DNA from: Triplophysa rosa
Taxonomy: Eukaryota > Chordata > Actinopteri > Cypriniformes > Nemacheilidae
DNA length: 64,000 nucleotides
Reading direction: 5' to 3'
Assembly: GCF_024868665.1 (NCBI RefSeq)
Contig: NC_079891.1
Span: 36,138,286-36,202,285, forward strand
The notes beneath the pieces were generated by a model. That model had not been told where the DNA came from and made no database searches. It saw nothing but the letters and a program-made list of their open reading frames with translations. Below, piece after piece: positions 33,661 through 45,800 of this stretch (position 1 is the first letter of the stretch; every line of letters starts with the position of its first letter). A program made the translations under genes and the position numbers.

Positions 33661-34052
33661 CAGGGCTTTTCAAACTTTATGATGCCAAGGACCCCCAAAT
33701 ATGATGAACAATATGATGACCCTTTTGTGAGGGGCCCCCTTTTCTAACATATATATCAATCTATAGTTTTTTTTGTGTATTAGATAAATAGTAAATAGGA
33801 TATTATAAATACAACACATTGTTTCTAAGCCTAAATAGTCAGCAATAATTTCACTTCGAGTCCAAAGAAAGAAACTAGTGAGAAAAACTCACTAGAAAGA
33901 TACAAATATAAACAATTCTGAAAACTATGCATAGCAACAACAAAAACACAGATAAACACGGTGGAGTTTTTTCATTTTTGCTTCATCTTTTCTCCTAGAA
34001 AAAGGAGGGACCCCTTGCAACCTTCTGGAGACCCCCAGTTTGAAAACCCCCG
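33661..34052. mobile_element. Small hAT-like element
   Basis: The ends CAGGGCTTTTCAAACT and AGTTTGAAAACCCCCG are imperfect inverted copies. Flanks CACTACAC (33653-33660) and AACTACAC (34053-34060) agree at seven of eight bases. Internal AAGGACCCCC and GGAGACCCCC blocks repeat the theme. Confidence 0.7.
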
Positions 34053-34059
34053 AACTACA

Positions 34060-35740
34060 CTCTACTTATTCCTCTCTGAACTGATCCACGTTACGGAATC
34101 AAGAATCAAATCTCTTTTCTTGAGCACTTCTCTATGTGTGTATGTACAGTAGAGTACGAGTGTCTTCCCTTCGTTCATAAGTTTGTAAATCACTCATTCA
34201 TCCTGCCAGCTTCAAGGTAACAATTCATCCTCTCTCTCCTCTCTTCTCCCGTTTCTCTCTCGGCCCCTCCCTCGCTCTGTTTTTCTCTTTCTTCCACTCT
34301 CACCAGGTAACCAGACCTCCTGTGGGGGTGTTGAGTTTCCACTTTCCCAGAGAAGGAGACAATTTAAGCTTTACAAAGCCCACAAAAGCTGTTCGCCACT
34401 GTCCCTCCTCTCCGGCCTATAATCCAGCAGAGTCCCCTGACAATCCTCTCTCTGTCAGACATCTCTCTCCATCAGTAACTGAACTGTGAAATATTAACAT
34501 ATACATCAAGATTGTGTGTGTGTGTGTGTGTGTGTGTGCAGTCGGTCAGTAAAGATGTGTGACTGTGTTGGTTTACAGTATAGTCTGTGAGAGACAAGCT
34601 GAGATTAACCCTCTGACCTCGGAGAAAACATAACACCAACCTTCTGTCATTTACTCATCTAATCCAATGAAAACATATTGGGATCAGGTGTTCGAATGGA
34701 CAAAAAACACATAAAAATACACGATCCTGAGAAATCAAGTACAATAACTGCGGCCTGTGTGACTAGTGTGTTATATTCTGAACTTCAGGATATGTTTGTG
34801 TGATTCAAAAGTTCATGTAAAAAAAGAGTCTTGCTGTGTTTTCAGGGGAAAATGTCATAATGAAATAAAGTGACTGAGCTTTTCCTGCAACCAAAACTGT
34901 CAAATTCTCTCTCTCTCCAAACTGTACAAATGCTTTCTGCAGCTTTGGAACAACGTGAAAACAGAAAGAACAGAGGAAAGAAAGCTCATTTAGGTATTAG
35001 TCTGAACAATCACATTTGAACACACTGAAAACGCAGCGTGACGGTAGGATTGTGTGCATGGACAAGTGTCCTCAGACGTGGATGTTTCAGGGTTATTTAT
35101 CAGCCTCGTGTCACTACAAACATTCTGCCCTCTCTTCAATGCACATCTCTGGGATATTCACTTATTTCATCATCCAGCCAGTGAAAACTGAAAGTTAAAT
35201 GTAACGGCACACCTCTCATCACAAAGCCACATGACTGAGATCACCATGACACCGGTGTGCTTTTCTTATATATCTCCATTTGTGGTGATTTTATCAAACA
35301 GAGACACTCGCACCGAACCAAAGGACAGTGACGTGAGTATTTGGGTGCACTGTCCCTTTAAGATCACACCTGATCAGATGAATGCCAAACAAATAAAACA
35401 GTAAAAATAAATGTGCCCTGAGCAGCAGGGGATTCCCATGTTCTCCGTCTTGACCCCCACTGACACTCGTCCACCCACCCATTCACTAACCAGGCAGGGT
35501 GACACTTCCAATGACCCCCACTTAACCCGAAGTGAGGGAACGCTGTGACCCTATAAATAGTGTTTAGGAATGGTGATGATATGCAGAAGGACGGGAGGGG
35601 GATGGAAAAAGGATTAAGAGAGACATTCGGTTGAGCCGGTGGATCTGACTCAGGTGATCCGGAGAGGAGAGCTGGACGGCTTTCTCCGTCTGTTCACCTG
35701 TCGTTTATTTCACTCCGTCTTCCCCTGAGAATGAGAAATG
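34060..35740. other. Intergenic upstream of msi1
   Basis: No supported gene. The region includes a GT microsatellite (34513-34540) and a pyrimidine-rich stretch (34220-34300), followed by a non-repetitive GC-balanced block (34310-34470). That block could be examined for conservation, because it is upstream of both divergent genes. Confidence 0.4.
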
Positions 35741-36812
35741 TACGGAGCCCGTCTGGTCACCCCTCGGAGAAAAAAAACAAGATCCTCAAATCCGTGGCCA
35801 CAATTTTGTAATTCGTTCCCTCAGTTAAAAAATCCATACTCACAGATTCTAAAACTGTTCCTACTGCTCTCGGATTAATAAACTGTACCCACGAGTTTAC
35901 AATCCGTGCTCTCGGTTTTGTAAACCGTCCCCTCAGTTTTTTAAATCTGTACCCACATATTCATAATCTGTGCCCACGCTTTCGCAATCCGTTCGCACAG
36001 TTTTTCAAACTGTAGCCTACTGGCGGAATTGAAGCCTCTGTCTGTCAACAGAACAAGCTCCTACAGGAACATTAACGAATATTGTATACTGTTTTATTTT
36101 AGATTATATTATAAATTCTCTTAATGTGTTTACTTTACACATGCATGCGTGGTGCGGATAAAGCCGCGTTTCACTGGCATAAAGTTGGTTTGACATTAAA
36201 CTATTTTAATACTCAATAATCTAAAAGTTGTGCATTATATCTGACACACACATGAACACTGTACAGTTAGTTTTGTGGCTATAAACATTCTCTTTAAATG
36301 CTTTTGAAGTTGGAAACGGGTATTTTAATGTGTATGTAACTTTAGAAATGGTCCCTAAATTCACGAATATCGAAAGTTTAATGTCAAACCAACTTTATGC
36401 CAGTGAAACGCGGCAATGAACGCATGCTTTATATGCGCCACGCGCTCGTGTGTAAACAATATTGGTTAATGTTCCTGTAGAGCTTGTTCTGTTGACAGAC
36501 AGAGGCTTCAATTCCGCAAGTAGTCTACAGTTTGAAAAACTGTGCGAACAGATTGCGAAAGCGCGGGCACAGATTATGAATTCGTGGGTATAGATTTCAA
36601 AACTGAGGGGACGGTTTACAAAACCGAGAGCACGGATTGTAAACTCGTGGGTACAGTTTATTAATCCGAGAGCACGGTTTTGTAAACCGTGGGAACAGTT
36701 TTAGAATCTGTGAGTACGGATTTTTAAACTGAGGGAACGAATTTCAAAACTGTGGCCACGGATACGCGGATCTTGTTTTTTTTCTCCGACGGGTGACCAG
36801 ACGGGCTCCGTA
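35741..36812. mobile_element. 1.07-kb foldback transposon
   Basis: The element starts TACGGAGCCCGT and ends ACGGGCTCCGTA. The inverted similarity runs through both arms almost to the centre; for example the GCGTTTCACTGGCATAAAG block at 36167 pairs with its complement near 36397. A direct GAAATG flanks both ends (35735-35740, 36813-36818). The arms contain internal AACTGAGGGGACGG-type short repeats. No open reading frame is present. Confidence 0.9.
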
Positions 36813-37023
36813 GAAATGTGCTCATTATCAGAGGCAACACTGTGAGGATGCGGAGCATCATTCAAATGCTTCATTCCTGATCGGCTCACCAGATCTGCTA
36901 ATCCAATTAGAATCATGCTTGATGCAAATCTTCCCCTTTTATTTGCAATGTCATGTTTTGATAAAAGAGTGACAGATAGACAGGATTCAAAATTAAAATA
37001 TTTGAGTTTATGACCAACTCTAC

Positions 37024-37119
37024 TGCACGCGCACACATATGCACACACACACTCGCACACACACACACACGCACGCACACACACACACACTCGCGCACAC
37101 ACACACACACGCACGCACA

Positions 37120-37150
<31 letters not shown>

Positions 37151-37186
37151 GCACGCACACACACACACACACACACACACATTTGC
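37024..37186. repeat. CA/CG microsatellite
   Basis: Long CACACA tract with regularly spaced CGCACG interruptions. The long Thr-His and Cys-Val reading frames on both strands here are artefacts. Confidence 0.95.
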
Positions 37187-37189
37187 GCA

Positions 37190-37445
37190 GCTATCTTTAT
37201 GAGGACATACATTGACGCAATGCAATCTCTAGCCCGTCACCCTAACCATCAGAAGTACATGCCTGACCCTAACCCTGACCCTAAACCTGATTATAACCTA
37301 AACCCTAAAACCAAGTCTTCACCCTCAAACAGCCCTTTAAAGGGGTCTCTGGAAGTGAGGACCGGCCAAAATGTCCTAACTTTACTCTCCTTGTCCTCAC
37401 ACCGCTGGTCTACACCTCAAACCGGTCCTCACAAATATAGACGTA
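37190..37445 (+). repeat. CA-linked repeat family 2, intact copy
   Basis: Uninterrupted copy of the repeat at 16013-17012 (opposite orientation). It is bounded on both sides by CA tracts and contains the telomere-like CCTGACCCTAACCCTGACCC. It preserves the empty target site of the hAT found in the other copy, at 37375-37382. Confidence 0.88.
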
Positions 37446-37450
37446 CAAGT

Positions 37451-37481
<31 letters not shown>

Positions 37482-37605
37482 CGTACACACGCACAGCACA
37501 CACACAAACAAACACGCATACACACGCGCACGCACGCACACACAAACACGCATGCACGCGCACGCACGCACACACACACACACAAACAAACACGCATACA
37601 CACAA

Positions 37606-37656
<51 letters not shown>

Positions 37657-38047
37657 AACACGCACGCACAGACAGACACAAACATGCACACCCACACCCA
37701 CAAACACGCACGCACGCACTCACACACACAAACACGCACGCACAGACAGACACAAACATGCACACTCACACACAAACACAAACATGCACACACACACNNN
37801 ACAGAACGACACACACAAAACGCATTACACACAGCACGCACCACGCCACAACAAGCTCCGCCCGGCAAGCAGCACGCACACAATCACATCACAAACTATA
37901 AACACGACATACAACACATAGCAGCTACGCACGCAAGCACAGCCACACATATCATACATCAAACACAAAGCACCCACACACACAAAGCATACACCGCACG
38001 CCGACGCACACACACACACAACACAACACAACAACGCATACACACAA

Positions 38048-38078
<31 letters not shown>

Positions 38079-38255
38079 CAAACAAACACGCATACACACA
38101 AGCACGCACGCACACACACACACACACAAACACGCATACACACAAGCACGCATGCACGCACGCACACACACACACAAACACGCATACACACAAGCACGCA
38201 CGCACGCACACACACACACACACAAACACGCATACACACAAGCGTACACACACAT
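37446..38255. repeat. Complex CA-rich tract with assembly gap
   Basis: About 800 bp of CA-rich imperfect tandem repeats (units such as AAACACGCATACACACAAGC). NNN at 37798-37800 marks an assembly gap, so the true length is unknown. Confidence 0.9.
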
Positions 38256-38261
38256 GCATCA

Positions 38262-38510
38262 TTTCATTGTTTATTTATAAAGCACATTTAAAAACAACCC
38301 AAGGTTGACCAAAGTGCTGTACAGATCAGGAGGCTCAAATAAAAAACAGAATCTATAACATTCTATAAGAAAACATAATTGAAAAAAAAGAAAGAAAATA
38401 AATAAATGGATAGATAAATGAAAAAAAATAAAATAATAATAATTAGAATAATACATTAAAGACCCGCGCTAAGAAAATGAGTTTTCAGCTTTGATTTAAA
38501 AGAGGAGAAT
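38262..38510 (-). repeat. Fish dispersed repeat fragment
   Basis: Contains TTTATTTATAAAGCACATTT, then ACCAAAGTGCTGTACAG, a motif set common to fish interspersed repeats. No coding capacity. Confidence 0.5.
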
Positions 38511-39590
38511 GCACACGCGTTCACACACACGCCACACGCGTTCACACAGTTTCATGGCTGAATTCTCTGTCTGTCTAACTGAGTTGAAATCAAGTTGATG
38601 TCTCAAACAGCCGCTCAAAGTCTTTTCACAAACCATATGCTGCGTATTGCACACAAAACCAAAAGACTTTCTTGATCTAGTACAGAAAGGTCAAGAACAT
38701 GTTTCTCAAAAGGAGAGATTTTTTTCCCCAGACATCTATCATCTTATGTGTTCTCCAGACGTTCAAAGAAAATCTGCGCCCACATTTGGCAAAATACCGA
38801 AGGTTGCGATAACAAGTCGGAGATCTCAATGTGGTCTCATCAAAAGCTTCTAACCTTTATTGTACACATCCATCTTATGGCTCTGGTGAATTGGTTCATT
38901 TGTGTCTATACATCATCTTCTGAATCTGAGAACTTCTTTCTGACGTATGAAAGAGCAAATGCAGCGCGAGAAAATCAACATTGACAATATTAAAAGTAAA
39001 TAGAAGAAATAAAGTATACAAAAGGTTTAAAGAAAGAAAACAAAATAAGAATTTATTGTCATCACTGGTGGGTATTTTTCTCTAAATGAAAATCAAAAGT
39101 CTCAAAGGTTGGACCTCTTACTGTATGTGACTCACCAGCATCAGTGTGTTGAGAGAGGTGAGAGATCATCATCCTTAAAGAAGATCTGAGACCTCGGGTC
39201 AGAGGACACACGAGGGATAAATCATCAAGAACTGCGCACACTAGTTTTGTGCCTGAAAAAAGAAATGAAACAAAACAATTCAACATGTTTCATAGCCCTA
39301 TTTATACATATTATACAACTTTTTTTATATAACATGTCCCCAATGCATAAATGATAGAGAGCCGTACAGAGAGTTTGATGAACAGTCAGTAATGGTGCTT
39401 TATTCACAATGACATCTACACGGAGTTGTCTTCAAGTAAAGACAGTTTTGAGCTGAATTTATAAATCAACATACTGACCACACTTAAAGAAACATGTGAG
39501 GAAAACATCTGGTGAATATTCATCAGTTACTTCTATTGTGTCGTGTCTCATATACAGTCCTGTCATGTCTAAACCAGCTTCAAAGAGCAG
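38511..39590. other. Intergenic, no gene seen
   Basis: Short open frames exist on both strands (for example 38647-38853 plus and 39286-39062 minus), but they lack recognisable domains and a consistent splice context. Confidence 0.45.
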
Positions 39591-39597
39591 AATGTGT

Positions 39598-39606
39598 GTG
39601 AGTGTG

Positions 39607-39645
<39 letters not shown>
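39598..39645. repeat. (GT)n microsatellite
   Basis: A GTGTGT tract of roughly 48 bp. Confidence 0.9.
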
Positions 39646-39647
<2 letters not shown>

Positions 39648-39898
39648 TGCTGAAAGTTGTGTATGAAATCAAGTTATGATGGCAAATATCACACATTTTT
39701 ACAAACAGTTCTGCCTTCAACAACTGTACGAGTCAACATCACAAATACATCTCATTGTGTTTTCAACCTGCGGGCTCTCCTCAATAAGTCCTGCCCCTCC
39801 CCCTTATCTCCCTTTATTCAAAGGCATTGATCATGCATGCAGAAATTCAGCACGCCCATCACTGGAGCGCTGTCCTACATACTGCTCTCTCTCTCAAC

Positions 39899-40405
39899 AC
39901 ACACACACACACACACACCTTGAGACCACAGTCAAACACACACACACACACTCACACACACACACACACACACACAGTCACACACACACAGGCTTTGGTT
40001 GACTATCCCCGTGGGGACAGTCCATAGGCGTAATGTTTTTATACTGTACAAACTGTATATTCTATCCCCTATCCCTAACCCTATCCCTAAACCTAAAGAT
40101 CATAGAACACTTTTTGCATTTTTAGATTTGTAAAAAATATTGTTCTGTACAATTTATTAGCTTTTGTGCCCATGAGGACCTCAATTTTGGTCCCCACGGT
40201 GACACGAGTCCCCATGTGTTGGTGTGTATTCAGGTTTAGNCACACACACACACACACACACACACACCTTGAGACCACAGTCAAACACACACGGGCATGA
40301 AACACACACACAAACACACACGGGCATGAAACACACACACAAACACACACGGGCATGAAACACACACACAAACACACACGGGCATGAAACACACACACAC
40401 ACACA
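39899..40405 (+). repeat. CA-linked repeat, copy 3, with N break and local duplication
   Basis: The repeat body 39991-40238 matches the copies at 9016, 10003 and 47167. It is cut short by a single N at 40239, after which the sequence restarts with CACACACACCTTGAGACCAC, already seen at about 39911-39930. Three to four copies of a 30-bp unit containing CACACGGGCATGAAACACAC follow. Confidence 0.8.
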
Positions 40406-40565
40406 CTCTGCTGCCATGATACATATGAACGCAAATTTTCACAAATTGTGTGGTGTTATAGTCTTACCAGATGAGCTCACAAACTGCCATCACATCCTTC
40501 AGCCCAAGTGCCAAGCTCACTCGTCTCAGTTAGTTATATCCATATTTGATTCTTTAAATACAAGG

Positions 40566-40770
40566 CAATATTTACATTTACATTTAGCAGATGCTTTTAT
40601 CCAAAGGGACATACAAAGTAGGGGAAACAATGAAGCAATTTCTGCAACAAAAGATTTTTTAGGTGTATATATTTTTTATTTTTGTATTGTACACCCTTTT
40701 TTAGGTGTTCAATACATTGCTGGTCTAAATCACCCTGGATAAGAGCATCTGCTAATACATATATAAATGT
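40566..40770 (+). repeat. Fish SINE-tail motif pair
   Basis: Contains CATTTAGCAGATGCTTTTAT and CCAAAGGGACATACAAAGTA, then a second related block with GATAAGAGCATCTGCTAATA. These are the conserved tail motif in degraded form. Confidence 0.55.
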
Positions 40771-40999
40771 AAAGTAGTACGGTAAACATTATAAACTTAA
40801 ACGTAAACTTTAAAAGACACTTTGTAAGTTAAAGTTCCATAAAAGCCGACATCTTTCAAATTCTGCGCAAAAAAGAGAATTACATTAAGATCCACTAAAT
40901 GTTTTATTTTATTTCACAAATTTGATTCATTTTCAGCTTTCAAGTAAATGTCCCTCTTTGCTTATCTTTTTGTAAAGACAAAAATGACAACAACAAGAC

Positions 41000-42056
41000 C
41001 AGGCGCGCAGATAGCACTAGGGACGGGGGGGATACGACCCCCTCAGATCCCGATCTGTCCTCCTCACTTTCCCTACGAAAGGCTACAAACAGACAAACTG
41101 AGGATTAATCAGGATTTCCGCTATGTACGTTAGCCTAAGAAGTGGCGGACAGGCCCGCCGCTCCTTCATTATTTTGCCGTCAATGCTTCAGAATCGAGTC
41201 GTCCACCGACGTTTACGTTCTCTGTGTGCTGCTGGCTGCTAGCCTGCTACGACTCCTGACCCCGCCCCCCGGTCCTACGAGGAGCTGTTGGCTGCCTCGA
41301 TTGTGCCTGTAGTAGCGGTAACCATAGTGATCAAATGCCATTATCGATGACTGAGCTGGTGATTTTTATGGACTGAAAGAAATGGACTGCATAACTGCCA
41401 CACAAAGGCAATGAAGAGACAAAAAACAATCACCTCGTTTTTTCAAAAACCAAACAATGTAAGTGTCCTATGCCTGTTGACTTTTCCCAGATGTGGCAGA
41501 TCAGTTTTGTTATTTATTTGTATAGCTAGTCTTTTGCACTTAGCAAACAGCAAAACGCGGAGAGCATGACTATGCAATTAGGTGAGTGGACAGAAGCAAA
41601 TAGCGAATTTACACAAAGAATGGTTGCATAAATCAAACAATTTATCGTCAGGAAATAATAATTTATCTGGACTTGCAATACTAAATTAGGGTCATGGCAT
41701 AACATTATCATCTAACCCAATGTGCTGTATAAGTTGACTGAGGTAAATTGACTGATTTATGTTTAAATAAAACATATTTTGCAGAAGGCATGAAGTTTTG
41801 GTGGGTAATTGGCATACTAGACAAATAACAGTTTGATCATGCACTGCTAGTGTTGATCAGAGAGGCCTTTGTTCGTTGTTGTTTATTCATGATTTCAAAT
41901 AAGAATCCTCCAATGGCTTTTTATTACAAACCAACTTACGCAAAGTAATTACTTGAACACTAGTTAAAGCCCAAATTACACAAAATAACTAACCGAGTTG
42001 AAATCATTTGCTGACAGCTTGGTCCCCCCAGTTAAAAAATCCCATCTGCGCCCCTG
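41000..42056 (+). mobile_element. hAT element with transposase exon remnant
   Basis: The ends CAGGCGCGCAGATAGC and ATCTGCGCCCCTG are inverted copies. Flanks AACAAGAC (40992-40999) and AATAAGAC (42057-42064) agree at seven of eight bases. Within it, 41411-41458 encodes MKRQKTITSFFQKPNN followed by a GTAAGT donor. This is the typical first exon of hAT transposases that start with a short Lys-rich leader and a TSFF motif. The catalytic exons are missing, so the element is a deletion derivative. It lies about 0.4 kb upstream of the msi1 promoter. Confidence 0.8.
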
Positions 42057-42283
42057 AATAAGACACAAGGTTTTGTTGTTTGTAAGGAACAATGCAGAAC
42101 TCCCCGAGGAACACAAATGGTTGCGGTCAGTCTGTCTGCCGGTCCCGCCCACACATGCAAACTACCAATCACATGCTCCTGACTTCCTGCTCATTCATCT
42201 CTGCTGAAATCAAGACCCAATCACTAAACTTCCTCTGATTCCGTGATATTCCTGCTGCTGGGCTACAGACACACCTCACTGGG

Positions 42284-42302
42284 CACGCGCGCGCGCGCGC
42301 AC
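42284..42302. repeat. (CG)n tract upstream of msi1
   Basis: A GCGCGCGC run, a sequence type that can adopt Z-DNA, about 200 bp upstream of the putative msi1 CCAAT and TATA motifs. Confidence 0.7.
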
Positions 42303-42485
42303 CCATTCAGGTGATGTGAAGCACTCACCTGTGCTTCTCACTGCCATTTGCATTGAACAAACTCACAATTAGCATATCCACAGACACAAACCTCTCCATT
42401 AGACATTTACAATCAAAACTTTAACATTCAAAACTCCAGAAACTCACTCGTTTCAGACAGAAACGCAGAACGTGGTGTTCTTTGC

Positions 42486-42813
42486 CCAATGCTTTGTCTA
42501 TTCTATCATCTATTTTATTATAAATCGACTTTTCCTAAAGCATTCATCTGCACAGAGCACGTTTCGCCGTCACTACTGTACAAAACAAGAAAGAGGGCGG
42601 GAACGAGGAGCGCGGGGCGGGAGGGGCAGGGTGGGAGAGTCTGTGGACAAACCAAGCAAAGGGGCGGGGTCCGAGAATGTGCGCAAACCACGCTCGGGCC
42701 CTCCTCCTCCAGACAGACACCCCCCTTCCCCCACCCCCCTCGGGCCACCCTCTCTCGAGCTGGAGACTCCGGCTCCCCTTCGGATCTCAGTCCGGTAACA
42801 GAGGGACACTGGA
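42486..42813 (+). promoter_or_regulatory. msi1: msi1 promoter and 5' UTR
   Basis: CCAAT is at 42486-42490 and TATAAAT at 42519-42525, which would place a start site near 42550. The following 260 bp to the ATG at 42814 are GC-rich with several GGGCGGG-type boxes (around 42612-42670). The TATA and CCAAT motifs are seen directly; their use is inferred from position only. Confidence 0.5.
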
Positions 42814-45800
42814 ATGGACACGGAAGGGAGTCAGAGCAGCCTGTCGTCCACCGCGCAGGACTCCCCGCACGACCCCTGGTAAAATAAAACACGCCACTTT
42901 CCGTGGGCACACAGACACACAACACGCATTTATAAGCTGAGAGTTTTGGAGCAGGATGGAAAGAGACCACCACAGACAAAAGAGACACGCGCGTGCGAAA
43001 CAGCGCGGACTCTCAGGCGTACGTTGTTTCTATTTGCCCTCTTTCAACACGAGCTCTGTTACGTCGGTTTTTCCATCGTGTTGTGTTGTTGCGCTGTATT
43101 TCTCACCTTTAGAAAGAGGACGCGGTCAACTTGTTACTTTATAGTGAGGAGGACGCATGCAATTCATCGGACATAACGGCGCTCCATTCATCCATCGCGC
43201 ATCAACATGGCCGAAATTCACTTTCCACTCATTCAGTGACCTTTGTTTGGTTTGTTACGCGATGTTGTTTTGCTACGAAACCTTCATCAACAGGGTTCAC
43301 GAAGACTTGCGGGATCTCTAACTGTGTGTTTTTCATCTTTCAGCAAGATGTTCATCGGCGGCTTGAGTTGGCAGACGACACAAGGTGAGACACGCGCGAG
43401 CTTCTGTCCTGCGTGCCTGCTACTTCCACAGAAAACTCCCCTGCGCTTGCGTGGCTTGTTTTCAACGCAGCTTTTATTCGTTTCATGTTTGGACCGATTC
43501 CGTGTAGAAACGGAAAGCGACACAGTTCGCGGGTCGTGAAATCAAAGCTTTGACTTATATGTCTCGACCAGTGTTTACCTGGACTTAACCCAACTCACGA
43601 GGTTTCCTCGAAAGCCACCGCATATACGAGTTGCTGGAGATTGGAGGTGAACGCAAGGGCGCGCGGAAGCGGTGGAGTGTTTGAATAAACGGGAACGCGC
43701 AGTGTGGAAAACCTCTGATAGAGCATGACGAGCACATGCAGCGGATTCAAACAGAGAGTGCTTTATACATGTTTAGCTGCTCATCTCTCACGACTGAACT
43801 CTGTTTTATAATGTGTGTGTGTTGTGTTTCAGAGGGGCTGAATGAGTACTTCTGTAAATTCGGAGAGGTGAAGGATTGCATGGTGATGCGGGATCCGGTT
43901 ACCAAGCGCTCGAGGTGAGAGTGATGCGCGCACCCGTCTGCGCGCTCGCGCCACGCTGCTGACCTGTTTGTTTGTGTGTCTGTAACTTCGTACACATAAT
44001 GCGCGTGCATGTGTCGCCCTTTTTGTACAGGGGGTTTGGGTTTGTCACCTACCTGGATCAAACCGGTGTGGATAACGTTTTGGCCCAAAACAGACACGAG
44101 CTGGATTCAAAAACGGTGAGTTCACACCTTTCATCTGCCATCCCATCATACACAAAACACACCGAGAATTAAAGTGACCCTCTCGTGATCTCTAGTTCAC
44201 GCGCTTCAGCAGGTTTATTTAGGTTCTTTTTTGAAAGTTTTGTAACTCACATGCGCGGCTCCATTCCGCCGCCATATCTGTCTCACTCTCTTTCTGCGCG
44301 CCACATGAACGCGTTCCTGCTCGCTCTACATCACCGGGGCAACGGGGGCGCGCACTGGAGCTTAAAGTCCCAGTAAAATAAAAATGACGATGCCTATTTT
44401 TTCATGAAATATTGCAGCCTTTATTGTAAATAGTTTTATCAATGTGGGTCGTTCTCTTCTTAACATTCATGTGCCCTCATAATCTGAAAATGCTGTAAAA
44501 TGACATATGTTAGATGGCTTGGGCGGAGCATCCGTTAACTCCTCCCCTTCAAGTGTCAGTCAGTCTGCTGCCAGTTACATTTAAAAACGCTGTTTTATAC
44601 ATCCAATCAAATCGCAGAGAAATACGGAAGTAAAAACGATCTCAACTTCCGATTCACGGGGACTTTAAACTTGATAAAACCTTTAGCATCAACACAGAGA
44701 TTTGGTGTCTTGGCTTATAGACTATAAAAGTCACATGATGTATATTTATATTGTTTTGTCACAAAAAGAATTGTCAATGTAAACGGCATTGTAGATAACG
44801 TGTTAGTGTGTGATTTTTAATGTATGTTTTGACTCTTCATCGAGCACAGTAGCATCGCGTCTGATGGCTTTATTTGAATAAGTGCTCAGGTCGTGTTTGA
44901 ATATGTGAGTCCAACAGCGTCATTCGTGGCTCTTTGTCAGAGATTGTGCGGCTGTGTCAGACAAAACCAGACGGCCCCAGCTCTTGTGTATTTGTTTATT
45001 GTAATATTTGATCTGTGTCGTGGTCTGCTGGTGTTCATGTGTTCAGGAAGGGTTTGTACAGCGCTGAGACGCTCGCCTGGCAACACTTTAGTCACAGGGG
45101 CCTTCTCATGGGTTCAGTCGCCATGTGGGACTGTCGTCACCATAACAACTTTGTTGGTTATCCATCCGAGAGTGTGCACACGGGCCTGACCGTAGATGTG
45201 CACTGCACACGATATTTAGTGCTGTTAAGGGTACATTATCATTTTTTGATGTAGTGTGTGACACATCATCCAAACAGATTGTGTAGTTGTTGCTTTATTT
45301 GTAACATGTTGTTCCAGTGCTCAAACCTACAGTCTACATAAAACAACATTTTTATTTATTTCTGTAATGCATCGAAACAAAAGGATGTTTAACCAGGAAA
45401 AATGCAGTCAGTGTTTTTTTTTCTGGATTGTGTTTACTGAGGTTTTTTTGGATTGTGAAAAGCTTGCGTTCTGTATAAGCGGTCCTTAAGAAAGTCTTTT
45501 GCTGAAATAATTTTGAACGCCCAATAGGAGCGTGTATTGTGTGCGTTTAGTAAGAAGAATTAACTTTGGGTTCATGTGTTTATATTTGGTTCATGTTGAG
45601 CAGTGTGAAGTGTACAGCTTTCCTGTGGCTCAGTGGTTAGAGCGTCGCCAAGGTCATGGGTTCCATCCCAGGGATTGCACATACTCAGAAACGTGCAATG
45701 CAATGCAAGTCGCTTTGGATAAAATCCTCTGCCAAATGCATAAATGTAAATGTACCACTAAAACATTTCATATAAAAACGGTCAGTTCTGGTGCTTGATT

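Noticed and set aside
37010..38280. Frames of up to 300 codons
   Set aside because: Pure CA-repeat translation, and one runs through the NNN gap.
38647..38984. Overlapping plus-strand frames
   Set aside because: No domain, no splice context and no good start context.
45620..45700. tRNA gene
   Set aside because: A- and B-box-like motifs are present but there is no cloverleaf 3' half; the SINE tail follows directly.
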